Of a stretch of DNA of 56,521 nucleotides, positions 23,662 through 33,096 are shown in pieces (position 1 is the first letter of the stretch; the number at the start of each line of letters is the position of its first letter). A program made the position numbers and the translations under genes. This DNA comes from Acidobacteriota bacterium (GTDB taxonomy: Bacteria; Acidobacteriota; Terriglobia; Acidiferrales; UBA7541), in contig JAJYLB010000024.1 of the NCBI GenBank assembly GCA_021788095.1, positions 1 to 56,521 of the forward strand, in the 5' to 3' direction. Below the pieces are notes generated by a model. The model saw nothing but the letters and a program-made list of their open reading frames with translations. It was not told the origin of the DNA and made no database searches.

Positions 23662-25233
23662 CTAGGCGAAGGCGAGCAATGCTTTCCAGAAGGCCGGCCA
23701 GGACGGGCGCAAACCGCGGCAGACGTAAATCTCGCGGTGGTAAAGCGATTCCTCGTTGGGGACCTGGTAGCGATTCCCATTCAGGGCGGCCACCCGGCAG
23801 GAAGAGAAATTGCCGGCGAGGAAATCGCGGTCGAATCCAACCACAATCAGGGTTTGCGGCGGCGGGTTGCCATAGCCTCGCTGCCAATAGGAATCCACGC
23901 CGCTGAGCGCGCCCGGCAGGCCGTATCGCGGGCCATAGAGATCGATTGCGCCCGCCTCGCCATAGTTTCCCGCCAAAATGCCCAGACTGGCGCGATCGGC
24001 CGGGGAAAGGCCATCGCGGATTTTCGCGATTGTCGCGACCAATTCCTGCCAGCCGAATTCCTCGGCCAGCGCGTTGTCGGCCTTGATTTGTGACTTGAAC
24101 CCCTGGGATTCGATCGGGAAAACCGGCAAGGCAAACATGGCCATCACCGCGAGATCGATCGCCAGAAGCATGACGACCGTTACGCGCAGCGCCCATGCCC
24201 ATCCGAGCCGCAGGGAAGCAACCCAGCGCTCGCCCCACACGCTGCCCGCGGCGTACAACATCGGATAGCCAGGCGCGAGGTAGTAAAGCCGGCCCTTGCC
24301 GGCGATGAACAGAACGAGAGTCACCAAGTACATCCAGCCCAGCGCGCGGAAGGGCCTGGCTGCTTTCCGAACAAGGCAGTGATAGAGCCCGGCGAGCCAG
24401 AGGGGAAACGCCAGCATGGTGATTTGGAACTGGCCGGGGAAGAAGAACCCTTTCGCCCGGCCGATGGCGATGTCGCGCGCGTGGATGTGGATGAGGAAAT
24501 CGAGCGAGATGAACTGGTGCAGCGCCTCCCAGAGAAGATTGGGAAGAAAGATAACGAGCGACACTCCCACACCATACCAGAGCCAGCGGCTGCGCAAGTC
24601 GCTCCGGAGATCGGTGAGCAGAACGGCGGCAGCAATGCCGGCGGCGAAAAACAGCATCGAGTACTTCGCCATCATGCCGAGACCGATCGCCGCGCCGATT
24701 GCGAGCCACCAGCGCCGATCGCCGGTTTTGAGGCGTTTGACGACGAAATAGGCGGCCAGTACCCAGAAGAAGAAGTCGAAGGAGCTGTACGTCATCAGGG
24801 AACCCAGGGCGAGGCACCAGGGCAACGTGGCTGCAGCCGCCACGAGTTGGGCCGCGCGGCGGCCGCCCATCTCCCGCGCCATCAGACCCGTGAGCAGCAA
24901 GGCAGCCGCCTGCGCCAACCCCGAGAAAAACCGGAACCCGGCAAGCGACGTGCCGAAAAGCAGGAGTGACAGCCGGCCGAAGAACGGGGTGATGGGGGGA
25001 TAGGCGACGTAGCCCCAAGCCAGATGGCGCGCGTCGTCGAGCATGGCCAACTCGTCCCGATGGAAGCCATAGCGATTGCTTGTGAGGCAATGGGCCACCA
25101 GGGTTGCCAACGCAAAGTAAATGAGGATGGCCGAGTCGGACGACCAGCGGGAATGGGGAGGAGAGGAAACGGGGTGGCGAGCGGAGCCGGAGCAGGCCGC
25201 AGCAGACTCGGTTTTCCGCGATTCGTCGTTCAT
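23662..25233 (-). CDS. PMT/ArnT-like dolichyl- or undecaprenyl-phosphate-sugar glycosyltransferase
   Basis: A 523-residue GT39/GT83-type membrane protein with many hydrophobic segments. The first loop has the family's acidic motif (YGFHRDELAMLDDARHLAWG), followed by YVAYPPITPFFGRLS. The C-terminal quarter is a soluble domain (about 410-520). Such enzymes move a sugar from a polyprenyl-phosphate carrier to lipid A, protein or a glycan outside the inner membrane. It is the second gene of a pair with the enzyme at 25432, about 200 bp apart. The gaps on either side (23445-23661 and 25234-25431) hold no gene. Confidence 0.85.
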   Translation of the reverse strand: MNDESRKTESAAACSGSARHPVSSPPHSRWSSDSAILIYFALATLVAHCLTSNRYGFHRDELAMLDDARHLAWGYVAYPPITPFFGRLSLLLFGTSLAGFRFFSGLAQAAALLLTGLMAREMGGRRAAQLVAAAATLPWCLALGSLMTYSSFDFFFWVLAAYFVVKRLKTGDRRWWLAIGAAIGLGMMAKYSMLFFAAGIAAAVLLTDLRSDLRSRWLWYGVGVSLVIFLPNLLWEALHQFISLDFLIHIHARDIAIGRAKGFFFPGQFQITMLAFPLWLAGLYHCLVRKAARPFRALGWMYLVTLVLFIAGKGRLYYLAPGYPMLYAAGSVWGERWVASLRLGWAWALRVTVVMLLAIDLAVMAMFALPVFPIESQGFKSQIKADNALAEEFGWQELVATIAKIRDGLSPADRASLGILAGNYGEAGAIDLYGPRYGLPGALSGVDSYWQRGYGNPPPQTLIVVGFDRDFLAGNFSSCRVAALNGNRYQVPNEESLYHREIYVCRGLRPSWPAFWKALLAFA

Positions 25234-25431
25234 GGCAGCCTACTGCCGTTGGCCGGCAGGTCCTCCCCCGTGGGCTCTTCGGCACGGCGACGGCTGCGAT
25301 TCATCTGCCTCCGTAGTCTCCGTACGGATGGGCGACCGGGCTCCCGAACGCGCCCTGCCAAATGCCTCTTTGCCCACCGGGATACTATGCGGATAACGGC
25401 ACCATGGCCAGCAGATTCGGATAGGCGAGGT

Positions 25432-27180
25432 TCAGCGGCGCGCGCGGGAAATGCGAACGAGGGCGAGGCCGCCGGGTAAAGGGAACGCGGATGCTTGGAT
25501 GAGCAGGGGGTTCCGCTCGATGACCGGAATCGTTTTCGGCTTCGTGAAGACCCAGGCAGTTCCAGGCTGACTGGGCGACCATTCCGGCAGCTCGCGGCCG
25601 AAATAGTAATTCAGGCCGTAGGCCCAATCGCGGTTGAGGCCGTAGACCTCAACCACCGACCCGGCGGCGACGATTGGCCGCGCGGCTCGGGCGGCGGCGC
25701 GAGCGGAGATGTAGGGATCGACTTGCGGCAGGAAGTACCAGCTCGCCGTGGCGACGAGCACGCCCATCCAGAGGGCGGCGCCCGCTACGGCGTGTCGGGG
25801 GCGGCCAAGCAAGGCAAGAGCGGCGACGCACGCGCCGAGAGCGCCCGTAGCGCCGAGGAATCCCAGGATCGCGCCGTGATGGGCCGAAACCCAAGCGACT
25901 GGAAGGCGGCTTAACCAATGATTTGCCGTCAGGGCGAGCGCGATCCATGCGAGCCCCACGAGCGCGATAGCCCACTCGGCGAGGCGATCGCGATCTCGCG
26001 TGCCGGGAACGGCGATGCGATCTATCGCGCGCGCCAGCAGGAGAACCAGCGGGGGAAGCGCGGGCAGGATGTATCCCGGCAGCTTGGATTCGGAGAAGCT
26101 GAAGAAGAGCAAGGGAAACGCAGCCCAGCAGGCAACGAGAGTGCTGGGCGAGCTTGCGGCCGAGCCGGAACGATAGAGCCGCCAGCCGTCACGCGCGGCG
26201 ACAAGCAGCACTGGCGTCCAGGGGAGCAAGCCCAGCGCCAGTACGGGGATGAAGAACCACCACGGCTGCATGTGTTCGAAGACCGGCGTCAGGAAGCGGG
26301 TCACGTTCTGATACCAGAGAAAGAAATAGGCGAAGCCGGGATTGGCGAGGGAGCAAGCGATATACCAGGGCAAAGCGACGACAGCGAAGGCCGACAGGGG
26401 TTCCCAGCGCAAGAAGCGGAGGGCGTCGCGCCAGCGGCGTGTCACGATTGCCCACAGCACTACGCTCCCTCCCGCTAGCACGATCGCTACGGGGCCCTTG
26501 GCCAATGTGCCCAGGCCGACACAGGCGCCGGTGAGAGCCAGCGAGAAACGCGCGATGGCCGGAGAGTTCTCCTGATGCGAGAGCCGTTCGGGACGCAGCG
26601 GCGGGACGCCTTCAGGGGCTAAAACCCATCGTTCGGCTGGCGTCTTAGTCGGAGCTGAAGCTCCGACCTCCGAAGGCGGGATCTTGGGATCACTCCCGGG
26701 TTCGAACCAGCGGAGCGCGCAGAGCGCGGAAACCATGGCAGCTTCGAGGGAAACGGCAAGAAGCATGTCCATCGTCGCGGCGTGGGCGAAAGCGAAGAGG
26801 CCGAGCGTGGTGGGGAACAGGGCGAGCAGTAGGCGCGCGGCGGTCTTGCCATAGAGTCGCGATGCGGCCCAAGCGAGCAGGAGGGCGCCGAGAAGCGCGG
26901 CAAAGGCGCTCGGAAGGCGGGCGGCAAGCGCGCTCACTCCCACCAAACGGAAGGAAACCGCCGCGGCCCAGTAAGAGAGAATCGGTTTTTCGAACCACGG
27001 ATGACCCCAAAGCCGAGGAGTCACCCAATCGCCCGTCCGCGCCATGGCGCGAGCGATGGAGGCGTAGCGAGGCTCGTCGGGTCCCACCAAGCCAATCGCC
27101 CCGAGTCCCGCGAACAAGCACACGGCCAACAGGAAAGCGGAGATCACGGTCCAGAAATCGAACAGGCGTCGGCGAGGCAC
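25432..27180 (-). CDS. ArnT-like glycosyltransferase with repeat-encoded insertion
   Basis: A 582-residue member of the ArnT/PMT class. Visible motifs are GLVGPDEPRYASIARAMART (the DEP/RYA motif of the first loop, near residue 30), WFEKPILSYW, and FSFSESKLPGYILPALPPL, typical of ArnT homologues. The likely role is adding a sugar to lipid A or a related envelope glycan, which fits the lpxL/lpxD genes further right. The start is GTG 27180, without an obvious ribosome site. Residues about 161-191 (IPPSEVGASAPTKTPAERW and on) are encoded by a palindromic repeat element inserted in frame, in a loop between membrane segments. Confidence 0.86.
   Translation of the reverse strand: MPRRRLFDFWTVISAFLLAVCLFAGLGAIGLVGPDEPRYASIARAMARTGDWVTPRLWGHPWFEKPILSYWAAAVSFRLVGVSALAARLPSAFAALLGALLLAWAASRLYGKTAARLLLALFPTTLGLFAFAHAATMDMLLAVSLEAAMVSALCALRWFEPGSDPKIPPSEVGASAPTKTPAERWVLAPEGVPPLRPERLSHQENSPAIARFSLALTGACVGLGTLAKGPVAIVLAGGSVVLWAIVTRRWRDALRFLRWEPLSAFAVVALPWYIACSLANPGFAYFFLWYQNVTRFLTPVFEHMQPWWFFIPVLALGLLPWTPVLLVAARDGWRLYRSGSAASSPSTLVACWAAFPLLFFSFSESKLPGYILPALPPLVLLLARAIDRIAVPGTRDRDRLAEWAIALVGLAWIALALTANHWLSRLPVAWVSAHHGAILGFLGATGALGACVAALALLGRPRHAVAGAALWMGVLVATASWYFLPQVDPYISARAAARAARPIVAAGSVVEVYGLNRDWAYGLNYYFGRELPEWSPSQPGTAWVFTKPKTIPVIERNPLLIQASAFPLPGGLALVRISRARR
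26605..26690. repeat. REP/BIME-like element inside a coding sequence
   Basis: Contains the 20-bp palindrome GTCGGAGCTGAAGCTCCGAC (26648-26667), identical to 31575-31594. A CTTCAGGGGCT half-palindrome precedes it (26610-26620), and CTCCGAAGGCGGGATCTTGG follows, as in the elements at 31537-31693. It is read in frame on the minus strand. Confidence 0.75.
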
Positions 27181-27235
27181 GGCAAGCGAAGTCTACTATA
27201 GCGAGAAAGATGTTGCCGCGCTGACGCGGGGCTGG

Positions 27236-28786
27236 CTAATGCGGATGGCCGCCGCCAACCGTCGGCTGGGCGCCGCCAGCCGCCGGAGCGGGGGCACGGT
27301 CGACGGGCATGCCGCCACCGGAGGCGTTCCGAGAGGGCCCAGACCATGTCGCCGGCGCTGACGAGGCGCGCCCGGACATTCCGGCGTCGGGCGTGTATGC
27401 ACGACCCCCATTGTTACGCCCGCCCGAGGGGAAGCCCATCCCTCGCATCTGCGGGGGTGGTGAATATCCGCGGTGAACGGCGATCGGCGCGATGTTTCCG
27501 GCCACGGCGTGACCCGGGCGGGCGCCCGATTCAATCGAAAGGTAGACGGGCGTGGTGGCCATGCCGTGCCGAAGGCTATTCCGCGAGAAACCGCGCAGGC
27601 CGCCGAGGCCTCGGCGTGGAATCCCGAGGCCCGCCGATCCGCGGACGAAGATGAAGGAGCCCTTCTTACTGATTCCCGAAAAGATTCGAGGGGTTGAGTT
27701 GACGGCGATCATGGTTGGACGACCGCGGTGAGGGGGAAGAATTGGCGGCTGCGGGAACCGGCGAGGCGTGCGACCGCCTCTCGGGCCGGGTGCAGTCGCG
27801 ATGGGCGCATTGTTCAGTCCGTTCCATGCGCCGCCCGGCATCCATCCCCAGCCTGCGCCCGGGCAATACGACCACGCGCCGTAGTGATAGGGCATCCATC
27901 CCCATGGGTATGGCGAGACCCAGGAATAGCCTACGCCTTGATACCACGCCCATGCCCCGTTGGCATACGGATTCCAGGATGCGCCGGCAAAATAGGGAAA
28001 CCACATCATTCCGCAGCCGGGGAATTCGGAAAAGGCGCCGTAATAGGCCATATCGTTCATGCCGTAGGAATAGGGGGCGCCGCGGAAGGCGGATAGGCTG
28101 GCCAAGCGCCCGTGATATTCGGCCGACTGCCGATCCCACGCGTCGAACGATTCCGCCACAACCTTCTTCGTCACCGCGGGATTGTCCCAGTCCGCGGGTG
28201 TAAACGATACAGTTCGTTTGTTGCGTACGTCGTTCGGCCCGCTCGCGCCGTTCACCGGAACGGCACCGCCTAGCACGGCAAGCTGAGCCCGGGTACCGTT
28301 CATCTGCAGGCGGATGTGGCTGGAGGGAGGGAGCTGGATTTTTTCCAGATGATTATTCGGCCCGAACTCGAGGGTGAAATCCCCGGCCCGTTTCTTCATC
28401 AGGCTGACATAAGCCATGCCCCGGACCACGCGCACTTCGGTTACGGTGTCCCCGGAGGCGGTCCGTTCGAGCACAGGAAAATCGACCTGGGTATTCGGGG
28501 TGAGGCGCAGGGTGCTGTTGTCTTCGAACTCGACTTCGGCGATGCCGATTCCCGTGCGGATGCAGTCGGACTCGACGACGGGCAGGTTCACCACCGCGGG
28601 CTCAAAAGCATTGCCGGCGCCTTGTTCCACCTGCACGGTTCCGCGCACGACGCTGAGGCGAACGATGCGCACCTTCGACATGCCGGGCGATGGCGCCGGC
28701 GTAGTGGGAGTCTGCGCAGACAGAGTAGCAGCGGCCAGGGACAGAGAGAGCAGTCCTGCTATGACGGGAAAGGAAATCCTGGACAT
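27236..28786 (-). CDS. Secreted FecR-domain protein with DUF6600-like WG-rich region
   Basis: A 516-residue exported protein. A signal peptide covers about residues 1-24 (ISFPVIAGLLSLSLAAATLSA). A FecR-like domain follows (about 35-150: RLSVVRGTVQVEQG, STLRLTPNTQVDF, EVRVVRGMAYVSL). A tyrosine/tryptophan/glycine-rich stretch (about 230-320; SWVSPYPWGWMPYHYG, GWGWMPGGAWNG) resembles DUF6600, and the tail is disordered and Gly/Pro-rich. No sigma factor or receptor is next to it, so it is not a classical FecIRA regulator and is probably an envelope-surface protein. ATG 28786 has an excellent AGGAGGT site; a GTG at 28792 lies inside that site and is rejected. Confidence 0.82.
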   Translation of the reverse strand: MSRISFPVIAGLLSLSLAAATLSAQTPTTPAPSPGMSKVRIVRLSVVRGTVQVEQGAGNAFEPAVVNLPVVESDCIRTGIGIAEVEFEDNSTLRLTPNTQVDFPVLERTASGDTVTEVRVVRGMAYVSLMKKRAGDFTLEFGPNNHLEKIQLPPSSHIRLQMNGTRAQLAVLGGAVPVNGASGPNDVRNKRTVSFTPADWDNPAVTKKVVAESFDAWDRQSAEYHGRLASLSAFRGAPYSYGMNDMAYYGAFSEFPGCGMMWFPYFAGASWNPYANGAWAWYQGVGYSWVSPYPWGWMPYHYGAWSYCPGAGWGWMPGGAWNGLNNAPIATAPGPRGGRTPRRFPQPPILPPHRGRPTMIAVNSTPRIFSGISKKGSFIFVRGSAGLGIPRRGLGGLRGFSRNSLRHGMATTPVYLSIESGARPGHAVAGNIAPIAVHRGYSPPPQMRGMGFPSGGRNNGGRAYTPDAGMSGRASSAPATWSGPSRNASGGGMPVDRAPAPAAGGAQPTVGGGHPH

Positions 28787-29003
28787 GGGCACCTCCTTCT
28801 CTGCGTGCCAGCGTGAAGAAGGTCATCCCGGCGCTCGGGCAGGGACCCAACTCGCACATATGCTAACACCGTTCTCAAGCCAATAGGACGAACTTGAACA
28901 ACAATTAATCCTAATTTCAGGTTGGAGCCTGGATCGACCCGGGGTAAAGCCGAAGCGGAGGCGACGCCACTTCGCCGGGCCTAGCGCAAGGGTCAGACTA
29001 CCT

Positions 29004-30377
29004 TCACTTCTGCTGACGCGCCTCGTCCTCGATCCTGTCGAGCGCGCCCGCGGCTGCGCACCATAAAAGGTCAGCCTTTAGCGAGGGTTCAGTCTGGTCC
29101 CCACCTAGAGCCACGGCTCCGCTCCAGTCTCCTCTCTCTGCCATCGCCATGGCGAGGTTTTCTAACGGCCACTTCTTTGACTGCGAGTCCGGGAGTTCAG
29201 CCGTAATTTCCCGGGCTCGGACAAGATCTCCCATTTCTGCCCAAGTCGTGGCAATCACCCTAAGGGCAGGTGCCGCATTCTTTTCGTTCAGCTGCTGTGC
29301 TGCCGCCTCAGCCAATTCAAGTGTCTCGATTGCCGAGGGCATTTTCCGGATGGCTTCTTCAAGCGCGACCGATGCGAGAGCCTCAGCCCGGCGCGCCTGG
29401 TCGCTGATATCACCGGCCGCCTGCCAGGCGGCGGAGGGGTCGGCGCGCCTGGCTAGAATTAGCGCAATTTCGCGTAAGGTCCCCAGGCTGGAGTACTCCG
29501 GGGGGATCTCCCGCGCCGTGGCCACACCATCCACCCAGTCGCCTTGGCGCGCTTGGCTCACTGCCGTGAACGATAGGGCGGTGGCGCGTGCCCAGCCTGG
29601 GGGGAGTTTGTCGATTGTCTGAAGCGCGAGAAGGATCTCGCCAGAACCAGCCTGGGCGACGGCCAGCTGTTGAAGCAACTGCCAGCGGGAAGTCGGATTG
29701 GTTTTCTCCTGCAGCAGTGTTGCCAGTCGGCCCGATTCCTCTTGGGCTTCGGACGGGTCACCAACCGCGGTTTCTGCTGCCACCAAATCCGCAATCATAT
29801 CGGGTAGAGCCCGGCTGTCGTCCCTAGTGCCCTGCACAATCGCCCGGGCTCCTTCGATCGTAAGCGCGGTGCCCTCTACATCTCCCGCCTTGGCTTGACC
29901 CTTTGCGATCCGCTCCAGCACGTTCGCCCGCAGGGAGGGGTCGCCGATGAGACGTGCCACCCAAACTGCAGTCGGGAAGTCTTTTCGCCAAGCGCGCGCC
30001 AATGCCAAGTTCTCGTAATCGTACGCTGCGCCGGCGCGGTCCCTAATCTGGCGCAGTATTTCCAGCGCTCCTGCTAGGTTCCCAGCGCGATCCAGCGACC
30101 ATGCGATACTTCCCAACGCCAGAGCTTGGTCCCGTGGATCTCGTAAGCTCCGGGCTGTTTGCAGGGCTCCGAGGAGGTCGCCCGCGCGCGTCTGCTGGCC
30201 GGCGATGTTCGCGGTTAACGACGCTTGATCCGGAGGCTTTGCCGACCGGGCAAGTACGCTGGCTTCGCGTAGGGTCCTGAGAATTTCCGCGCGGCTGGGC
30301 TCCTGCGCTGTAGCTGCAGACCCTGCACACCAAACCGCTGCCACTGCCAAGGCAATCCCGGCACGGCTCCCGCGCAT
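29004..30377 (-). CDS. Secreted helical-repeat (TPR-like) protein, unknown function
   Basis: A 457-residue protein with a signal peptide (residues 1-23, ending GSAATAQ). It is otherwise almost wholly alpha-helical, in repeated units of about 30-35 residues such as QTRAGDLLGALQTARSLRD, AGNLAGALEILRQIRD and RQGDWVDGVATAREIP. The repeated G-D/N-x-x-G/A-A-L pattern suggests TPR or Sel1-like solenoids, hence a protein-interaction role. ATG 30377 is supported by AAGGAGG 6 nt upstream. Just outside it on the left is a gene-free stretch of about 215 bp (28787-29003) with an AT-rich patch (28897-28918) that may hold the promoter of the FecR-domain gene. Confidence 0.8.
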   Translation of the reverse strand: MRGSRAGIALAVAAVWCAGSAATAQEPSRAEILRTLREASVLARSAKPPDQASLTANIAGQQTRAGDLLGALQTARSLRDPRDQALALGSIAWSLDRAGNLAGALEILRQIRDRAGAAYDYENLALARAWRKDFPTAVWVARLIGDPSLRANVLERIAKGQAKAGDVEGTALTIEGARAIVQGTRDDSRALPDMIADLVAAETAVGDPSEAQEESGRLATLLQEKTNPTSRWQLLQQLAVAQAGSGEILLALQTIDKLPPGWARATALSFTAVSQARQGDWVDGVATAREIPPEYSSLGTLREIALILARRADPSAAWQAAGDISDQARRAEALASVALEEAIRKMPSAIETLELAEAAAQQLNEKNAAPALRVIATTWAEMGDLVRAREITAELPDSQSKKWPLENLAMAMAERGDWSGAVALGGDQTEPSLKADLLWCAAAGALDRIEDEARQQK

Positions 30378-30572
30378 CGTGCCTCCTTGCCGCGCCCGGT
30401 GCTCCACGGGCGTCCTCCCTTGGCTCCATTTTGCTCCACTCTCCGTCGCTGTCAATCCGATTTGGCGTTCGATGTCGGCGTTTCTTGGCTCTCCTCGCAC
30501 GGTTTCCGGACCCCCGAGGAGGGCAACCTTATCCTGCGTTCCCGGGTGCTCCTGGTGGATAATGGGCTGCTA

Positions 30573-31478
30573 ATGGCCGAGTGGGCAGAATACTTCGCAG
30601 CGCGCGGTGCGCTGGCCTTCCTGGGAGTTCTGCCGCGGCCCGTCTCGCGCGTGGTGGGCGTGCAGGCGGTGCGCCTGTTGTATGGGCTGCGGCCACCGCT
30701 ACGGCGCGCCGCGCACTGGAATCTGAAGCTCGCCTTCCCGGATTGGACCGCGGGGCAGCGGCGGCGCGTGATTCGGGGAATGATCCGGCAGCTAGGCTGG
30801 ATGGCGGGTGAATTCGCGCAGTTTCCGCGCTATCGCCCGGAGAACATCGAGCGCGTGGTCATGCTCGACGGGTTCGAAAACTTCGCGGCCGCACGCGAGC
30901 GAGGTCAAGGCGTGCTCTTCCTTACCGGGCACCTGAGCGCTTGGGAACTCGCTCCCTTCGCGCAAGCCCTTTTCGGCAATCCACTCCATTTCCTGGCGCG
31001 GCCGATCGAGAACTGCCGGGTCGACTCCCTGATCAACCGTTACCGCTGCCTTTCCGGCAATCAGTCCATCGACAAGAACCACTCGGCGCGGTCGGTGCTT
31101 TCTTTGCTGCGGCAAGGCGGAACGGTCGGCGTTCTTATCGACCACAATACGTTGCGGGAAGAGGGTGTGTTCGTGGACTTCTTCGGATTGCCGGCTTGCA
31201 CGACGGCGGGTTTGGCCCGGCTGGCCTTGCGCACAGGTGCGGCGGTGGTGCCTGGGTTCCTGGTCTGGGACCGCGACTTGCGGAAGTACCGGCTGCGGTT
31301 CGATCCCGCGGTGGAACTGGTGCGAAGCGGAGACGAAGAGCGCGACATCCGCGAAAATACCGCCAGGTTCACCCGGGTGGTAGAAAGCTTTGTGCGCCGC
31401 TATCCGGATCAGTGGCTATGGGTACACAAGCGGTGGAAAACGCGCCCACAAGGCGAGCCACCGGTGTATCCATTCTGA
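30573..31478 (+). CDS. Lysophospholipid/lipid A acyltransferase, LpxL/HtrB family
   Basis: A 301-residue membrane-associated acyltransferase of lipid A biosynthesis. The family catalytic HX4(D/E) motif is seen as GHLSAWELAP near residue 118, followed by VGVLIDHNTLREEGVFVDFF and the C-terminal signature YPDQWLWVHKRWKTRP. It adds a secondary acyl chain to lipid A precursors or acts on a related lipid. ATG 30573 gives normal family length but has only a weak ribosome site; the frame is open to 30387. It is followed by palindromic repeats and then lpxD, so both belong to an envelope-lipid block. Confidence 0.87.
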   Translation: MAEWAEYFAARGALAFLGVLPRPVSRVVGVQAVRLLYGLRPPLRRAAHWNLKLAFPDWTAGQRRRVIRGMIRQLGWMAGEFAQFPRYRPENIERVVMLDGFENFAAARERGQGVLFLTGHLSAWELAPFAQALFGNPLHFLARPIENCRVDSLINRYRCLSGNQSIDKNHSARSVLSLLRQGGTVGVLIDHNTLREEGVFVDFFGLPACTTAGLARLALRTGAAVVPGFLVWDRDLRKYRLRFDPAVELVRSGDEERDIRENTARFTRVVESFVRRYPDQWLWVHKRWKTRPQGEPPVYPF

Positions 31479-31536
31479 GGGAGGATGGCGGGCCCTAGTG
31501 ACCCGAGTTGCAAGTTCCATGTAAAAGTCGCCCTGC

Positions 31537-31693
31537 TTCAGGGGCTGAAGCCCCTTGATTTGGCGGGCCTTAATGTCGGAGCTGAAGCTCCGACCCCCGA
31601 GAGCCTATGTTGCGAACTTCCGACTCAGGACACTAAGACTTGCCCGGCTTTGGGTGGGAGCTTAAGCTCCCACCTCTGAGGGCGGGGTCTTGC
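31537..31693. repeat. Cluster of REP-like palindromes between lpxL-like gene and lpxD
   Basis: Three palindromes: GGGGCTGAAGCCCC (31541-31554), GTCGGAGCTGAAGCTCCGAC (31575-31594) and GTGGGAGCTTAAGCTCCCAC (31654-31673). The last is followed by CTCTGAGGGCGGGGTCTTGC, similar to the tail of the intragenic element at 26605-26690. They fill most of the 252-bp gap. Confidence 0.75.
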
Positions 31694-31730
31694 CATAGCC
31701 ATTGTCCCCGTACCTGAAAGCGAGGTTGCC

Positions 31731-32765
31731 ATGATGCGCACGGCCGAGGATCTTGCCCGCTCGATCGGTGCGGAACTGGAAGGGGACGGGGCGCGACCCG
31801 TCCGCGGCTTGGCCGGGCCGGAACAAGCCCAGGCCGACGACCTGATCTATTGTGAGGGCGAGCGGCAACGCGCCCGGGCCGAGGCATCGCGCGCAGGCAC
31901 CGCGCTCGTTCCGCCAGGACTGGCTCTCCCCGGGAAGACCCTGCTGCGAGTGACAGAGCCGAAATTGGCGTTTGCGCGGGCGGCGGCGTTCCTTCTAGAG
32001 CCGGCTCCGGCGGCGCAGGGCATTCACCCCTCGGCGGTCATCGCCCCTAGCGCGCGCCTGGGGCCGGGTGTATCCGTGGGACCGTTTGCGGTGATCGAGG
32101 AGGAGGTAGAGATCGGCGGCGGCAGCGAGATCGGCGCGCACTGCTTCCTGGGACGCGGAACGAGGCTTGGCGAGAGTTGCCGGCTCTATCCCCGCGTCAC
32201 CATTTATGCGGGCACGCGGCTGGCCAGAGGCGTGGTGGTGCATAGCGGCGCGGTGATCGGCAGCGACGGCTTCGGCTACGTGCGCGGGCCGGACCGCCAA
32301 TGGAAGTTTCCGCAGATCGGCCGGCTGGAAATCGGCGAGGACGTGGAGATCGGCGCGAACAGCGCGATCGATCGCGGCTCGCTTGGCGTAACGCTTCTGG
32401 GTGCGGACGTCAAAATCGACAACCTCGTTCAGATCGCCCACAACGTGGAAATCGGCGAACATGTGGTGATTGCGGCGCAGACGGGCATCTCGGGGAGCAG
32501 CATCGTGGGCCGAGACGCGATGATTGGGGGGCAAGTGGGCATCGGCGATCATTGCACGATCGAGCCAGGCGCCGTGTGCGGGGGGCAGGCGGGCATCTTG
32601 ACGGGCAAAACGATCCAAAGCGGGTGGGTGGTTTGGGGCACGCCGGCACGGCCGCTCGAGCAATTCAAGAAGCAGTACAGCTGGTTTGCGCGGCTCCCCG
32701 AACTGGCGAGGCGGGTGAAGCGCCTGGAAGGAAGGCTCGGGGTTGAGGATAAGCCAAGTGATTGA
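31731..32765 (+). CDS. lpxD: UDP-3-O-acylglucosamine N-acyltransferase
   Basis: A 344-residue LpxD, third enzyme of lipid A synthesis in the cytoplasm. The N-terminal uridine-binding domain (about 1-95) is followed by a long left-handed beta-helix of hexapeptide repeats (GIHPSAVIAPSARLGPGVSV and on). The catalytic region IDNLVQIAHNVEIGEHVVIA holds the conserved His, and GSDGFGYVRGPDRQWKFPQIG is typical for the family. The end is a helical C-terminus. The start is a double ATG at 31731. No fabZ/lpxA genes follow, so this lpxD lies outside the usual cluster and sits in front of the hopanoid operon. Confidence 0.93.
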   Translation: MMRTAEDLARSIGAELEGDGARPVRGLAGPEQAQADDLIYCEGERQRARAEASRAGTALVPPGLALPGKTLLRVTEPKLAFARAAAFLLEPAPAAQGIHPSAVIAPSARLGPGVSVGPFAVIEEEVEIGGGSEIGAHCFLGRGTRLGESCRLYPRVTIYAGTRLARGVVVHSGAVIGSDGFGYVRGPDRQWKFPQIGRLEIGEDVEIGANSAIDRGSLGVTLLGADVKIDNLVQIAHNVEIGEHVVIAAQTGISGSSIVGRDAMIGGQVGIGDHCTIEPGAVCGGQAGILTGKTIQSGWVVWGTPARPLEQFKKQYSWFARLPELARRVKRLEGRLGVEDKPSD

Positions 32766-32837
32766 GAGGCACGGATTTCTATTGACCCTCACACCGCAAC
32801 CTGAGGATAATCGTAAAGCTGCAATTCTCTGCCGGAA

Positions 32838-32968
32838 GCTCAGGCTAGTACCTTAGGGTGGGCCCGCAAACACTTCCGGGCTCCCTGCCTGGGAAGTGAC
32901 GGGACGGGGCGGTTCGAGTCGAACCGCCGGGGAGGAGCCGCAGGCTTCGGAGTCAGGGCTCTCGGAAG
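32838..32968 (+). ncRNA. Candidate structured RNA upstream of shc
   Basis: The 331-bp gap 32766-33096 has no gene but can fold as a long interrupted hairpin. CTTCCGGG (32873-32880) pairs with CTCGGAAG (32961-32968), CCCTG (32883-32887) with CAGGG (32954-32958), and GAAG (32893-32896) with CTTC (32945-32948). The tip is the palindrome GGCGGTTCGAGTCGAACCGCC-like stem 32908-32928 (8-bp stem, GAGTC loop). The internal bulge resembles the overall shape of 6S RNA, but no family signature was recognised. It could equally be a leader of the shc operon. Confidence 0.3.
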
Positions 32969-33096
32969 GGCGCTCATTCGGTTGGGGCATGCTCCTAGAC
33001 GTACCAGGGTGGAGAGGAATCGCTCACAGAAGGAATGCCATCGAAAAGTTCGGGTGTAGGAGTGCAATTGCCAAGGGGCAGGAAGGGTAAGGGACG

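Noticed and set aside
23393..25285. Minus-strand 630-codon frame across the glycosyltransferase at 23662
   Set aside because: It overlaps the real gene in another frame. It is Arg/Pro-rich, with none of the expected membrane segments.
32908..32928. GGTTCGAGTC segment considered as a tRNA T-arm
   Set aside because: It is part of a perfect short palindrome. No acceptor, D or anticodon arms could be found at the right distances.
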